From Stutzerimonas decontaminans (GTDB lineage Bacteria; Pseudomonadota; Gammaproteobacteria; Pseudomonadales; Pseudomonadaceae), in NCBI RefSeq assembly GCF_000661915.1, contig NZ_CP007509.1, forward strand, positions 4,043,501-4,107,500: 64,000 bases of DNA, read 5' to 3'. The number at the start of each line of letters is the position of its first letter. Within the stretch, counting starts at the first letter, position 1. The notes beneath the pieces were generated by a model, which did no database searches, had not been told where the DNA came from, and saw only the letters and a list, made by a program, of their open reading frames with translations. Below, in pieces: positions 51,031-61,132 of the stretch. The position numbers and the translations under genes were made by a program.

Positions 51031-53211
51031 TCAGGCCTGGCTCGCCTTGAAACGCTGGCGCCACGCGTGCAGCAGTGGCTCGGTGTAACCGGCCGGTTGC
51101 TCGCGCCCCTTGAACACCAGATCACAGGCTGCCTGGAAGGCCGCCGACTGAGTGTAGTCGCTGGACATGGCGCGATAGAGCGGATCGCCAGCATTCTGCT
51201 GGTCGACCACCTTGGCCATGCGCTCCAGGGTTTCCTGCACCTGCTCGCGGGTCACCACACCATGGTGCAGCCAGTTGGCCACGTGCTGGCTGGAGATACG
51301 CAGGGTGGCGCGGTCTTCCATCAGGCCGACGTTGTGGATGTCCGGCACCTTGGAGCAACCGACGCCCTGCTCGACCCAACGCACCACGTAGCCGAGGATG
51401 CCCTGGCAGTTATTGTCCAGCTCCTGCTGCTTCTCCTCAGCGCTCCACTTGTCTTCGGCGACTACCGGGATGGTCAGCAGATCGTTGAGCAGCTGCTCGC
51501 GCTCGGCGGCCAGGTCGACCTTTTCCAGCTCGCTCTGCACGGCCTGCACGTTCACCTGGTGGTAGTGCAGCGCATGCAGGGTGGCGCCGGTCGGCGAAGG
51601 TACCCAGGCGGTGTTGGCGCCGGATTTCGGATGGCCGATCTTCTGCTCGAGCATGGCTGCCATCAGGTCCGGCATGGCCCACATGCCCTTGCCGATCTGC
51701 GCCTTGCCGCGCAGGCCGCAGGCCAGGCCGACCAGCACGTTGTTGCGCTCGTAGGACTGGATCCACGGGGTGGACTTCATGTCACCCTTGCGCAGCACCG
51801 GGCCGGCTTCCATGCAGGTATGCATCTCGTCGCCGGTACGGTCGAGGAAACCGGTGTTGATGAACGCCACGCGGTGCTTGGCCGCGGCGATACAGGCCTT
51901 GAGGTTGGCGCTGGTGCGGCGCTCCTCGTCCATGATGCCCATCTTCAGGGTGTAGCGCGGCACACCGATCAGGTCTTCGACACGACCGAACAGCTCGTCG
52001 GCGAAGGCGACTTCCTTCGGTCCGTGCATCTTCGGCTTGACGATGTAGACGCTGCCGGTGCGCGAGTTGCCCTTGCGCGCCAGATCATGCTTGGCGATCA
52101 GGCTGGTGAACACGCCATCCATGATGCCTTCGGGGATTTCACGGCCGTCTTCCAGCAGGATCGCCGGGTTGGTCATCAGGTGACCGACGTTGCGGATGAA
52201 CAGCAGCGAACGACCATGCAGCTTCAGCTCGCCGCCGTTGGGTGCGCTGTATTCGCGGTCCGGGTTCAGGCGGCGGACGAAGCTCGAGCTGCCCTTGGCG
52301 ACTTCCTCGCTCAGGGTGCCCTGCACGATGCCCAGCCAGTTGCGGTAGGCCAGCACCTTATCATCGGCATCCACCGCAGCAACCGAGTCTTCGCAGTCGA
52401 GGATGGTGGAAACGGCGGACTCGACCAGCAGGTCCTTAACGCCAGCGGCATCGGTCTGGCCGATCGGGCTGTTCGGATCGATCTGGATTTCGACGTGCAG
52501 GCCGTTGTTCTTCAGCAGTACGGCCTTCGGCTCGACCGCTTCGCCCTGGAAGCCGACGAACTTCTCAGGCTGGGCCAGCCCGGTGACGCTGCCGTTCTCC
52601 AGGGTGACCTTCAGCTGGCCGTCCTGCACGCGGTAGGCGGTGGCGTCGGCGTGGCTGCCTTCGGCCAGCGGTGCGGCCTGATCGAGGAAGTTGCGTGCAT
52701 AGGCGATGACCTTGGCGCCACGGACTTCGTTGTAGCCCGGGCCCTTCTGCGCGCCGCCCTCTTCGGAGATGGCGTCGGTGCCGTAGAGCGCGTCGTACAG
52801 CGAGCCCCAGCGGGCGTTGGCGGCGTTCAGCGCATAGCGCGCGTTCATGATCGGCACCACCAGCTGCGGGCCGGCCTGGGTGGCGATCTCGCTGTCGACG
52901 TTGGCGGTCTCGATCTTCACCTCGCCCGGCACCGGCAGCAGGTAGCCGATGGATTCGAGGAAGGCGCGGTAGGCGACCATGTCTTTGATCGGACCCGGGT
53001 TGGCCTTGTGCCATGTGTCCAGCTCGACCTGCATACGGTCGCGCTCGGCGAGCAGTTCACGGTTCTTCGGCGCCAGGTCGTGGACCAGGGCGTCCAGGCC
53101 CTGCCAGAAGGCGGCGGCTTCGATACCGGTGCCCGGCAGAACTTCGTCTTCAATGAAACGCTGCAGATTGGCCGCGACTTGCAGGCGGCCCAGGGTTACA
53201 CGCTCGGTCAT
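51031..53211 (-). CDS. glcB: Malate synthase G
   Basis: Condenses glyoxylate and acetyl-CoA to malate, completing glycolate use and the glyoxylate shunt. At 726 residues it has the length of monomeric malate synthase G, beginning [30 protein letters not shown]. Conserved active-site stretches include [18 protein letters not shown] and [19 protein letters not shown]. It follows glcG by 20 bases in the glc operon. Confidence 0.96.
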   Translation of the reverse strand: MTERVTLGRLQVAANLQRFIEDEVLPGTGIEAAAFWQGLDALVHDLAPKNRELLAERDRMQVELDTWHKANPGPIKDMVAYRAFLESIGYLLPVPGEVKIETANVDSEIATQAGPQLVVPIMNARYALNAANARWGSLYDALYGTDAISEEGGAQKGPGYNEVRGAKVIAYARNFLDQAAPLAEGSHADATAYRVQDGQLKVTLENGSVTGLAQPEKFVGFQGEAVEPKAVLLKNNGLHVEIQIDPNSPIGQTDAAGVKDLLVESAVSTILDCEDSVAAVDADDKVLAYRNWLGIVQGTLSEEVAKGSSSFVRRLNPDREYSAPNGGELKLHGRSLLFIRNVGHLMTNPAILLEDGREIPEGIMDGVFTSLIAKHDLARKGNSRTGSVYIVKPKMHGPKEVAFADELFGRVEDLIGVPRYTLKMGIMDEERRTSANLKACIAAAKHRVAFINTGFLDRTGDEMHTCMEAGPVLRKGDMKSTPWIQSYERNNVLVGLACGLRGKAQIGKGMWAMPDLMAAMLEQKIGHPKSGANTAWVPSPTGATLHALHYHQVNVQAVQSELEKVDLAAEREQLLNDLLTIPVVAEDKWSAEEKQQELDNNCQGILGYVVRWVEQGVGCSKVPDIHNVGLMEDRATLRISSQHVANWLHHGVVTREQVQETLERMAKVVDQQNAGDPLYRAMSSDYTQSAAFQAACDLVFKGREQPAGYTEPLLHAWRQRFKASQA

Positions 53212-53231
53212 CTGTCGTTCTCCTTGTCTGT

Positions 53232-53636
53232 TCAGTTGGCCAGGGCGGCGACGCCGGCCTTGGCAATCTGGGCGTCCTGCGCGGCGGTCACGCCGGAGAC
53301 GCCAACCGAACCGATGACCTGGCCGTCAACCACTACCGGCACGCCGCCTTCCAGCGAGCAGACCACCGGCGCGGAAAGGAAAGCGCTGCGGCCGCCGTTG
53401 ACCATGTCTTCATAGCCCTTGGTTTCACGACGACCGAGGGCCGAGCTGCGGGCCTTCTCGGTGGCGATGTAGGAGGCGATCGGCGCGCAGCCGTCCAGAC
53501 GCTCCAGCGCCAGCGGATGGCCGCCGTCGTCGGCGACGACGATGGTCACGGCCCAGCCGTTGGCCTGCGCTTCGGCGCGGGCAGCGGCGAGGATGGTGGC
53601 GACTTCGGTCTGGCTCAGTACGGCTTTGCTTTTCAT
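53232..53636 (-). CDS. glcG: GlcG/HbpS-family protein
   Basis: A 134-residue Glc[42 protein letters not shown] and [38 protein letters not shown]. The family (also called HbpS-like) binds haem or cobalamin in some members; the function in glycolate metabolism is not established. Its conserved location in glc operons, here between glcF and glcB, suggests a support role. No ribosome or signal sequence suggests export. Confidence 0.9.
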   Translation of the reverse strand: MKSKAVLSQTEVATILAAARAEAQANGWAVTIVVADDGGHPLALERLDGCAPIASYIATEKARSSALGRRETKGYEDMVNGGRSAFLSAPVVCSLEGGVPVVVDGQVIGSVGVSGVTAAQDAQIAKAGVAALAN

Positions 53637-53709
53637 CTCGATTCTCCTGTCTTCGTATTTCGGTTGTTCGTTGGCCACCCTAGGTGGGCGACCGAACCAT
53701 GAGGCATTG

Positions 53710-54927
53710 CTACTGCATCGATTCCTCGACCACTTCGATCCAGTGCTTGACCGGCGTGCGGCCGGCACCGTCGAGGTGGGTCTGGCAACCGATGTTGGCG
53801 GTGACGATCACTTCCGGCTTGCCGCTCTCCAGCGCGTTGAGCTTGTTGTCACGCAGCTGGTGGGAAATCTCCGGCTGGGTGATCGAATAGCTGCCGGCCG
53901 AGCCGCAGCACAGGTGCGCATCCGGCACCGCGGTGAGCTGGTAGCCCAGACGGGTGAGCACGTCTTCGACCGCGCCGCCGAGCTTCTGTGCGTGCTGCAG
54001 GGTGCACGGGCAGTGGAAGGCCATGCGCTTGTCGGCGCGCACATTGAGCTTTTCCAGCTCGGCGCTGCGCAGCACTTCGACCAGGTCCTTGGCCAGCTCG
54101 CTGACCCGCGCGGCCTTGGCGGCGTAGGCCGGGTCATCCTTGAGCAGATGACCGTATTCCTTGACGAAGGCACCGCAGCCGCTGGCGGTCTGCACGATGG
54201 CTTCGGCACCGGCTTCGATGGCCGGCCACCAGGCGTCGATGTTGCGCCGTGCGCGGTCCAGGCCGGCATCCTGCGCGTTGAGGTGGTAATCCACCGCGCC
54301 GCAACAACCGGCTTCGCGCGCCGGACTGACGCTGATGCCCAGGCGGTCGAGCACGCGCGCGGCGGCGGCGTTGGTGCTCGGCGACAGGCTCGGCTGCACG
54401 CAACCTTCGAGCATCAGCACGCGACGGCTGTGCATCACCTGCGGGCGCGGCTTGGCCGGGCGGATCTCGCGCGGCAGGTGGTCCTTGAGCGAGGCCGGCA
54501 TCAGCGGCTTCAGCGCATTGCCGGCCCCCAGCAATGCCTTGAACAGGCCCGGACGCGGGATCACCGTGCGCAGGCCACCGCGAACGATGCGCTCGCCCAA
54601 CGGGCGCTGCACCTGCTGCTCGATGAAGTCACGGCCGATGTCCAGCAGGTTGTGGTACTTCACCCCCGACGGGCAGGTGGTCTCGCAGTTGCGGCAGGTC
54701 AGGCAGCGGTCCAGATGCAGCTGGGTGCTTTCGGTCACCTCGCCGCCTTCGAACATCTGCTTCATCAGGTAGATGCGCCCGCGCGGGCCGTCCAGCTCGT
54801 CGCCGAGCAGCTGGTAGGTCGGGCAGGTGGCATTGCAGAAGCCGCAATGCACGCAGGAGCGCAGGATGCTTTCGGCTTCTTCGGCGCGCGGCAGCTTTTT
54901 CGCCGCTTCGCTCAGATTGGTTTGCAT
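53710..54927 (-). CDS. glcF: Glycolate oxidase iron-sulphur subunit
   Basis: A 405-residue subunit carrying electrons from GlcD/GlcE to the membrane pool. Two 4Fe-4S motifs are CVHCGFCNATCP (Cys25, 28, 31, 35) and CLTCRNCETTCP (Cys75, 78, 81, 85); further CCG motifs (GCCGAVDYH, CCGSAGSY) are typical of the DUF224 half. The start at 54927 gives MQTNLSEAAKKLPRAEEAE; an upstream in-frame ATG at 55005 lies in the structured spacer and is unlikely. Confidence 0.95.
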   Translation of the reverse strand: MQTNLSEAAKKLPRAEEAESILRSCVHCGFCNATCPTYQLLGDELDGPRGRIYLMKQMFEGGEVTESTQLHLDRCLTCRNCETTCPSGVKYHNLLDIGRDFIEQQVQRPLGERIVRGGLRTVIPRPGLFKALLGAGNALKPLMPASLKDHLPREIRPAKPRPQVMHSRRVLMLEGCVQPSLSPSTNAAAARVLDRLGISVSPAREAGCCGAVDYHLNAQDAGLDRARRNIDAWWPAIEAGAEAIVQTASGCGAFVKEYGHLLKDDPAYAAKAARVSELAKDLVEVLRSAELEKLNVRADKRMAFHCPCTLQHAQKLGGAVEDVLTRLGYQLTAVPDAHLCCGSAGSYSITQPEISHQLRDNKLNALESGKPEVIVTANIGCQTHLDGAGRTPVKHWIEVVEESMQ

Positions 54928-54958
54928 GAGGTCGTTCTCAACACGAATGGCTCTTTGC

Positions 54959-55075
54959 GTTGGCGCTTCGCGCCAACCCTTCGGGACGCGCTCCAGAAGG
55001 CGCAATCCATCGTTGTTCGTCGTTCATTTGGAGCTACCAAACTTCTCTCCTCTCGCCTTGTCTTGCGCCTTCTGG
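54959..55075. repeat. Inverted-repeat spacer between glcE and glcF
   Basis: Within the 184-base spacer, GTTGGCGC-TTC-GCGCCAAC (54959-54977) forms a perfect hairpin. CCAGAAGGCGCAA (54993-55005) and TTGCGCCTTCTGG (55063-55075) form a perfect thirteen-base inverted repeat separated by 57 bases, with further partial similarity outside. It looks like an inserted REP/BIME-type element. Confidence 0.6.
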
Positions 55076-55111
55076 CGCAGCGTCGCAGCGGCCAATCGCG
55101 CTGAGCACGAC

Positions 55112-56173
55112 CTAGACCTCGGAATACATGCGGCCGGGGTTGAAGATCCCCTGCGGGTCCAGCGCGGCCTTGAGCTGGCGGTGATAGCGCAGCAGCGGTG
55201 CCGACAGCGGCTGGAACGGATTGGTCGTGGCGCCGGCGGTAAAGCAGGTGGCGTGACCGCCGACTTCGATGGCGATGCCGCGGATGGTCACCGCATCGGC
55301 GTCGGACTTCAGCCAGCGCTGAGCACCGGCCCAGTCCACCAGCTGATCGCCCGGCAGTGCCAGCGCCGGGGTGTTGTTCGGCAGCGACAGGCGCCACAGC
55401 GGGCGCGGGTCGGCAAAGAACGCCAGGCGCTGTTCGCGCAGCTCGTTCCAGTAGCCGGGGTCGAGATCCTCGCCACCGATGCGCTCGCGGGCCGCACCAA
55501 CAGAGCCTTCGCCGCCTTCCAGACGCAGGTGCAGCGCCTGGCCATCATGGCTGGCTGCACTGATCGGGATCGGCTGCTGACCCCATTCGGCGAGCTTGAG
55601 CAGCGCGCGGTCGAGGTCTATTTCCAGACGCAGGCTGGTGCACAGGCGCGGCTTGGGCAGGACCTTGAGCGAGACTTCGGTGAGCACGCCGAGGCAGCCG
55701 AAGCTGCCGGCCATCAGGCGCGACAGGTCATAACCGGCGACGTTCTTCATCACCTCGCCGCCGAAACGCAGGTGCTTGCCCTGGCCGGTAATCACGCGCG
55801 AGCCGAGCACGAAATCGCGCACCGAACCGCTCCACGGGCGACGCGGCCCGGACAGCCCAGCGGCGATCATGCCGCCAACGGTGGCGCCTTCGCCGAAGTG
55901 CGGCGGCTCGCAAGGCAGCATCTGCCCGGCGGCATCCAGCGCGGCTTCCAGCTCCGTCAGCGGCGTGCCGGCGCGAACGGTGACCACCAGCTCGGTGGGG
56001 TCATAGCTAACGATGCCGCGGTGCTCGCGGGTATCGAGCAGCACGCCGTCGACCTGCCGGCCGAGGAAAGCTTTGCTGCCGCTGCCCTGGATGCGCAGCG
56101 GCGTGTTGGCGGCAAGCGCCTGGTTGACCTGATCCAGCAACTGCGCGCTGGCGTCGTTGGCGATTACGGACAT
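55112..56173 (-). CDS. glcE: Glycolate oxidase FAD-binding subunit GlcE
   Basis: A 353-residue FAD_binding_4 subunit: RIQGSGSKAFLGRQVDG near residues 25-41, HFGEGATVGGMIAAGLSGPRRP and GGEVMKNVAGYDLSRLMAGSFG. Works with GlcD and GlcF to oxidise glycolate to glyoxylate. Its ATG overlaps the glcD stop by one base (TGATG), so translation is coupled. Confidence 0.95.
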   Translation of the reverse strand: MSVIANDASAQLLDQVNQALAANTPLRIQGSGSKAFLGRQVDGVLLDTREHRGIVSYDPTELVVTVRAGTPLTELEAALDAAGQMLPCEPPHFGEGATVGGMIAAGLSGPRRPWSGSVRDFVLGSRVITGQGKHLRFGGEVMKNVAGYDLSRLMAGSFGCLGVLTEVSLKVLPKPRLCTSLRLEIDLDRALLKLAEWGQQPIPISAASHDGQALHLRLEGGEGSVGAARERIGGEDLDPGYWNELREQRLAFFADPRPLWRLSLPNNTPALALPGDQLVDWAGAQRWLKSDADAVTIRGIAIEVGGHATCFTAGATTNPFQPLSAPLLRYHRQLKAALDPQGIFNPGRMYSEV

Positions 56174-57672
56174 CAGAAACGCTCCAGTTCGGGGAAAGGC
56201 AGCTGGCCGTTGTGGATGTGCATGCGGCCGAATTCGGCGCAGCGATGCAGGGTCGGAATGTTCTTGCCCGGGTTGAGCAGGCCGCTCGGGTCAAAGGCCG
56301 CCTTGACCGCGTGGAACAGCGTCAGCTCGTCGGCATTGAACTGCGAGCACATCTGATTGATCTTCTCGCGGCCGACGCCGTGTTCGCCGGTGATGCTGCC
56401 GCCGACCTTCACGCAGAGTTCGAGAATCTTGCCGCCCAGGTCTTCGGCGCGCTCCAGCTCACCGGGCTGGTTGGCATCGAAGAGGATCAGCGGGTGCATG
56501 TTGCCGTCGCCGGCATGGAACACGTTGGCCACGCGCAGGCCGAACTGCTCGGAGAGATCGGAAATGCCCTTGAGCACACCCGGCAGTTCGCGCCGCGGAA
56601 TGGTGCCGTCCATGCAGTAGTAGTCCGGCGAGATGCGCCCGACCGCCGGGAAGGCGTTCTTGCGTCCGGCCCAGAAGCGCACGCGCTCGGCTTCGTCCTT
56701 GGCCAGGCGCACTTCGGTGGCGCCGGCCAGCTTGAGCACTTCGCTGACGCGGGCGCAGTCGTCGTGAACGTCGGCTTCGACGCCATCCAGTTCGCAGAGC
56801 AGAATCGCCTCGGCATCCACCGGATAACCGGCGTGGATGAAGTCCTCGGCAGCACGGATCGACAGGTTGTCCATCATCTCCAGCCCGCCAGGGATGATGC
56901 CGGCAGCGATGATGTCGCCCACTGCACGCCCGGCCTTCTCCACCGAGTCGAAGGCGGCCAGCAGCACCTTGGCCACCTGCGGCTTAGGCAGCAGCTTGAC
57001 CGTCACCTCGGTGACGATGCCGAGCATGCCTTCGGAGCCGGTGAACAGCGCCAGCAGGTCGAAGCCCGGCGAATCCAGCGCATCGGAGCCGAGCGTCATG
57101 CGCTCGCCTTCGACGGTGAGAATGTCGACCTTGAGCAGGTTGTGCACGGTCAGGCCGTACTTCAGACAATGCACGCCACCGGCATTCTCGGCGACGTTAC
57201 CGCCGATGGAGCAGGCGATCTGCGACGAGGGGTCCGGCGCGTAGTACAGCTCATAGGGTGCGGCAGCCTGGGATATCGCCAGGTTGCGCACGCCGGGCTG
57301 GACGCGGGCGAAGCGGCCGGCGGGGTCGACTTCGAGAATCTTGTTGAAGCGCGCCATCACCAGCAGGATGCCCTGCTCCAGCGGCAGCGCGCCGCCGGAC
57401 AGACCGGTACCAGCGCCACGGGCAACTACCGGAACACCACGCTGATGGCAGAGCTTGAGCAGCGTCTCGACCTGCTCGACACGCTCGGGCAGCACCACCA
57501 GCAACGGCGCGGTGCGGTAGGCGGAGAGCCCATCGCACTCGTAGGGCTTGAGGTCTTCGCTGCGGTGGAGGATGTCCAGGTCGGGCAACTGCGCCTGCAG
57601 CTCGGCCAGCAGGGCGGCCTTGTCGACCTTTGGCAACGCCCCATCGACGCGTTCGTCGTAGAGAATGTTCAT
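56173..57672 (-). CDS. glcD: Glycolate oxidase subunit GlcD
   Basis: A 499-residue flavoprotein of the FAD-linked oxidase C family. FAD-binding: VPVVARGAGTGLSGGALPLEQG; substrate and C-terminal: VFHAGDGNMHPLILFD and GGSITGEHGVGREKINQMCSQF. It is the catalytic subunit of glycolate dehydrogenase, oxidising glycolate (and D-lactate to a degree). The start at 57672 gives MNILYDERVDGALPKVDKAALL; upstream extension runs into the regulatory region. First gene of glcDEFGB. Confidence 0.96.
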   Translation of the reverse strand: MNILYDERVDGALPKVDKAALLAELQAQLPDLDILHRSEDLKPYECDGLSAYRTAPLLVVLPERVEQVETLLKLCHQRGVPVVARGAGTGLSGGALPLEQGILLVMARFNKILEVDPAGRFARVQPGVRNLAISQAAAPYELYYAPDPSSQIACSIGGNVAENAGGVHCLKYGLTVHNLLKVDILTVEGERMTLGSDALDSPGFDLLALFTGSEGMLGIVTEVTVKLLPKPQVAKVLLAAFDSVEKAGRAVGDIIAAGIIPGGLEMMDNLSIRAAEDFIHAGYPVDAEAILLCELDGVEADVHDDCARVSEVLKLAGATEVRLAKDEAERVRFWAGRKNAFPAVGRISPDYYCMDGTIPRRELPGVLKGISDLSEQFGLRVANVFHAGDGNMHPLILFDANQPGELERAEDLGGKILELCVKVGGSITGEHGVGREKINQMCSQFNADELTLFHAVKAAFDPSGLLNPGKNIPTLHRCAEFGRMHIHNGQLPFPELERF

Positions 57673-57771
57673 GGCAGGTTCCGGTTCTCGTGAGTTGCAG
57701 GCAGCGCGCGCCGCTGCGGTGGAATGACGCATCTTTAGCGCCGATGACCTCCAGCCGTCTATGCCCCAGCC

Positions 57772-57788
57772 AACTGGTCCTACCAGTT
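57772..57788. promoter_or_regulatory. GlcC operator-like palindrome, distal copy
   Basis: AACTGGTCCTACCAGTT contains TGGTCCTACCA, which matches the TNGTNNNACNA pattern bound by FadR-subfamily GntR regulators such as LldR, PdhR and GlcC. It lies about 100 bases upstream of glcD. Confidence 0.7.
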
Positions 57789-57878
57789 TTTTGTAGTTGG
57801 CCACTCAAGAGCACTACCTGAATAGCCTCTAGGCCGCATATCTACTCTCGCAGCGCCGATAAGGCTAAACTTCCCGCC

Positions 57879-57893
57879 AACTGGTCCTACCAG
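57879..57893. promoter_or_regulatory. GlcC operator-like palindrome, copy at glcC start
   Basis: CAACTGGTCCTACCAG repeats the same core TGGTCCTACCA (57882-57892) just before the glcC ribosome site (CTGGAGA) and start codon. It suggests autoregulation; the two cores are 107 bases apart, close to ten helical turns. Confidence 0.7.
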
Positions 57894-57905
57894 CTGGAGA
57901 AAGAC

Positions 57906-58679
57906 ATGCCGAGCGAAACCAACAATGACCGTCGTCAAGTCGCCGATGTCGTAGCCGAGCGCATCGAAAGACTGATCGTCGATGGCGTTCTGAAGGTCGG
58001 CCAGGCGCTGCCGTCGGAACGTCGCCTGTGCGAAAAGCTCGGCATCTCACGCTCGGCGCTGCGCGAGGGCCTGCGCGTACTACGCGGGCGCGGCATCATC
58101 GAGACATCCCAGGGCCGCGGCTCCTTCGTTGCCGAACTGTCCGGCAACCATGACGCCAGCCCGCTGATGCACCTGTTCAACTCGCAGCCGCGCACCCTCT
58201 ATGACCTGCTGGAGGTACGCGCGCTGCTGGAAGGCGAATCGGCCCGGCTGGCCGCCTTGCGCGGCACCGATGCGGATTTCATCCTGCTGCGCCGACGCTA
58301 CGAGGAAATGCTGGCCGCCCACGCCAGCGAGAACGGCGCCGACCCGCGCGAACACGCCCGCCTCGACCATGCCTTTCATCTGGCGATCTGCGAGGCCTCG
58401 CACAACCCGGTGCTGGTGCATACGCTGCAGTCGCTGACCGATCTGATGCTCTCGACGGTTTTCGCGTCGGTAAACAACCTCTACCACCGCCCGGCGCAGA
58501 AGCGGCAGATCGACCGTCAGCACTCGCGGCTCTATCACGCGGTGATCGAGCGCCTGCCCGAACAGGCCCAGCGCGCCGCACGCGACCATATCCACGGCAT
58601 TCGCGACAACCTCAAGGAGATCGAGCAGGAAGAGCAGCGTCTGGTGCGCGCCACCATGCGCCTGGAAGGCTGGACCTGA
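57906..58679 (+). CDS. glcC: GntR-family glycolate operon regulator GlcC
   Basis: A 257-residue FadR-subfamily regulator: winged helix (about 10-75, GQALPSERRLCEKLGISRSALREGLRVLRGRG) and a helical FCD domain (about 90-245). In E. coli and Pseudomonas GlcC activates the glc operon in the presence of glycolate or glyoxylate. It is divergent from glcD, with two identical palindromes between them, one covering its own 5' end. Confidence 0.93.
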   Translation: MPSETNNDRRQVADVVAERIERLIVDGVLKVGQALPSERRLCEKLGISRSALREGLRVLRGRGIIETSQGRGSFVAELSGNHDASPLMHLFNSQPRTLYDLLEVRALLEGESARLAALRGTDADFILLRRRYEEMLAAHASENGADPREHARLDHAFHLAICEASHNPVLVHTLQSLTDLMLSTVFASVNNLYHRPAQKRQIDRQHSRLYHAVIERLPEQAQRAARDHIHGIRDNLKEIEQEEQRLVRATMRLEGWT

Positions 58680-58776
58680 TCATCCTGTAGCGCCGCCGGC
58701 TGCGCCCTACAGGCCGCATCGCCGCCTACGCCCTGCAACGGCCGGGGCGCATGCTAGACTCGCCGCTCTTTCCGCT

Positions 58777-59331
58777 ATGCCCGAACGCGCCGTGTCCGAA
58801 TTCCTTGACTGGCTGAGTGCCGATCATCTCCCCTCTCCCCTCGATCCCGCCCTGCACGACTGGTTGTACGTCGACAAGGGTTCGCTGACGCGACGCCTGA
58901 CCGACTTGGCCAATGGCGCGTTCAGCGTGACGCCGCTGCATGAAGCCTGGCAGGCCCTGCGCGCCGACGAGTGCGCCGCGCTCGGCGTTCCGCCCGAGAG
59001 CGAGGGTTGGGTGCGCGAGGTCTATCTGTGCGGTCATGGTCGGCCCTGGGTGTTCGCCCGCAGCGTCGCAGCCCGGTCACAGCTGACCGACTCCGGGCTT
59101 GACCTGCAGCGCCTGGGCAATCGTTCGCTGGGCGAACTGCTGTTCAGCAATCCGGCATTCGCGCGCGGCACACTTCAGGCATGTCATTACCCTGCTGACT
59201 GGCTGCCTGCAGAACGACGCGCGGACGGCCTCTGGGCACGCCGCTCGTGCTTCCGCCAGAATCAGCTCGGCGTGCTGGTCACCGAGGTGTTTCTTCCCGA
59301 GCTATGGCAGGCCGCTGCCATCACACCCTGA
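58777..59331 (+). CDS. ubiC: Chorismate-pyruvate lyase
   Basis: Makes 4-hydroxybenzoate from chorismate, the first committed step of ubiquinone synthesis. The 184 residues contain [20 protein letters not shown] with the family-conserved acid and arginine residues, and a C-terminal [20 protein letters not shown]. It has no signal. It precedes ubiA by 43 bases with AAGGAG in between. Confidence 0.93.
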   Translation: MPERAVSEFLDWLSADHLPSPLDPALHDWLYVDKGSLTRRLTDLANGAFSVTPLHEAWQALRADECAALGVPPESEGWVREVYLCGHGRPWVFARSVAARSQLTDSGLDLQRLGNRSLGELLFSNPAFARGTLQACHYPADWLPAERRADGLWARRSCFRQNQLGVLVTEVFLPELWQAAAITP

Positions 59332-59374
59332 GCGCGCCGCTCTGCATGCCCCCTTCCGCCAAGGAGAGCCGCCG

Positions 59375-60268
59375 ATGTATCTGAAATTGCTGCAATCAAG
59401 CAACCGCCTGCACCCGCGCGCCTGGGACTTCATCCAGCTGATGCGCCTGGATCGGCCTATCGGCACCTACCTGCTGCTGTGGCCGACGCTGTGGGCGCTG
59501 TGGATCGCGGCCGAGGGTGTGCCCAGCGCGAAGAACCTGTTCATCTTCGTCACCGGCGTGATCCTGATGCGCGCCGCCGGCTGCGTGATCAACGACTTCG
59601 CCGATCGCAACTTCGACGGTCACGTGCAGCGCACTCAGGCACGCCCCATGGCCGCAGGCAAGATCAGCTCGCGCGAGGCCTGGACGCTGTTCGCCGTACT
59701 GGTGGGCCTGAGCTTCGGGCTGGTACTGCTAACCAACGCGACAACCATCTACCTGTCTTTCGGCGCGCTGGCGCTGGCCGCCTGCTACCCGTTCATGAAG
59801 CGCTACACCTTCTACCCGCAGGTAGTGCTCGGCGCGGCGTTCTCCTGGGGCATGCCGATGGCCTTCACCGCCGAGACCGGCAGCCTGCCGCCGGAAGCCT
59901 GGCTGCTGTTCATCGCCAACCTGCTGTGGACGGTGGCCTACGACACCTACTACGCCATGGCCGACCGCGACGACGACCTGAAGATCGGCATCAAGTCCAC
60001 CGCCATCCTCTTCGGCGAAGCGGACCGCGTCATCATCGCCACCCTGCAGGGCCTGGCACTTTTCTGTCTGCTCCTCGCCGGTGTGCGCTTCGAACTCGGC
60101 CAGTGGTTCCACCTCGGACTGGTGGTCGCCGCCGGTTGTTTCGCCTGGGAATTCTGGAAGACCCAATCGCGCAAGCCGCAGGTCTGTTTCAAGGCCTTCC
60201 TGCACAATCACTGGGCCGGGCTGGCGATTCTGCTTGGCATCGTGCTGGATTACGCGACCCGGGCTTAA
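59375..60268 (+). CDS. ubiA: 4-hydroxybenzoate polyprenyltransferase
   Basis: Attaches the octaprenyl/nonaprenyl chain to 4-hydroxybenzoate at the inner membrane. The 297 residues form about nine spans and carry both Asp-rich prenyl diphosphate motifs: NDFADRNFD (73-81) and [12 protein letters not shown]. Ribosome site AAGGAG is 8 bases before the ATG at 59375. ubiC-ubiA is a conserved pair. Confidence 0.95.
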   Translation: MYLKLLQSSNRLHPRAWDFIQLMRLDRPIGTYLLLWPTLWALWIAAEGVPSAKNLFIFVTGVILMRAAGCVINDFADRNFDGHVQRTQARPMAAGKISSREAWTLFAVLVGLSFGLVLLTNATTIYLSFGALALAACYPFMKRYTFYPQVVLGAAFSWGMPMAFTAETGSLPPEAWLLFIANLLWTVAYDTYYAMADRDDDLKIGIKSTAILFGEADRVIIATLQGLALFCLLLAGVRFELGQWFHLGLVVAAGCFAWEFWKTQSRKPQVCFKAFLHNHWAGLAILLGIVLDYATRA

Positions 60269-60307
60269 TGCTCAGCGAGCCGCGCTAGAGCCCTTGCTGC
60301 CGTCTGC

Positions 60308-60325
60308 CTGTCACATAGCTGCAAT
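60308..60325. promoter_or_regulatory. Pho-box-like site upstream of phoB
   Basis: CTGTCACATAGCTGCAAT resembles two direct seven-base half-sites of the PhoB consensus (CTGTCAT-N4-CTGTCAT), 49 bases before the phoB start. The second half is degenerate. Autoregulation of phoB by phosphate limitation is known in this family. Confidence 0.5.
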
Positions 60326-60374
60326 AATTCCGTTATCTAATGCCGGACGACAAGAACGGACCCGAGGCTTGACC

Positions 60375-61064
60375 ATGAACGGCAAGAGCATACTGATCGT
60401 CGATGACGAGGCGCCGATCCGGGAGATGATCGTCGTCGCCCTGGAAATGGCCGGCTATGACTGTCTCGAAGCAGAGAACACCCAGCAGGCCCATGCGCTG
60501 ATCATCGACCGCAAGCCGGACCTGATCCTGCTCGACTGGATGCTACCCGGCACCTCCGGCATCGAACTGGCCCGCCGCCTCAAGCGTGACGAACTGACCG
60601 CCGACACGCCGATCATCATGCTTACCGCCAAGGGCGAAGAGGACAACAAGATCCAGGGCCTGGAAGTCGGCGCCGACGACTACATCACCAAGCCGTTCTC
60701 ACCACGCGAACTGGTGGCCCGCCTGAAAGCCGTGCTACGCCGTGCGACGCCAGTGGACAGCGAGTCGCCGATCGAGATCGGCGGTCTGTTGCTCGACCCG
60801 GTCAGCCACCGCGTCACCATCGACGGCAAGCCGGCCGAGATGGGCCCCACCGAGTACCGCCTGCTGCAGTTCTTCATGACCCACCAGGAGCGCGCCTACA
60901 CCCGCAGCCAGCTGCTCGATCAGGTCTGGGGCGGCAATGTCTATGTCGAGGAGCGCACCGTCGACGTGCATATCCGTCGCCTGCGCAAGGCGCTCGGTGA
61001 AGCCTACGAGAATCTGGTGCAGACAGTACGCGGCACCGGTTATCGTTTCTCCAGCAAAAGCTGA
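60375..61064 (+). CDS. phoB: Phosphate regulon response regulator PhoB
   Basis: A 229-residue OmpR/PhoB-class regulator: receiver domain (phosphoacceptor Asp in [13 protein letters not shown], near residue 54) and a DNA-binding winged helix (about 135-228, ending [13 protein letters not shown]). Activates high-affinity phosphate uptake. Starts at the ATG after a GAGGC-type site, and is followed by phoR. Confidence 0.96.
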   Translation: MNGKSILIVDDEAPIREMIVVALEMAGYDCLEAENTQQAHALIIDRKPDLILLDWMLPGTSGIELARRLKRDELTADTPIIMLTAKGEEDNKIQGLEVGADDYITKPFSPRELVARLKAVLRRATPVDSESPIEIGGLLLDPVSHRVTIDGKPAEMGPTEYRLLQFFMTHQERAYTRSQLLDQVWGGNVYVEERTVDVHIRRLRKALGEAYENLVQTVRGTGYRFSSKS

Positions 61065-61132
61065 GCACGCCGGGTGAACATACGTCCCGGCGTCATCCAC
61101 CCCATCATCGCCACCGCTCTGGAGTGCATCGG

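Noticed and set aside
50806..53415. An 869-codon plus-strand open frame opposite malate synthase
   Set aside because: It is antisense to glcB and glcG, which have full family similarity. Long antisense frames are expected at high GC; the translation is rich in His, Gly, Arg and Gln with no family motif.
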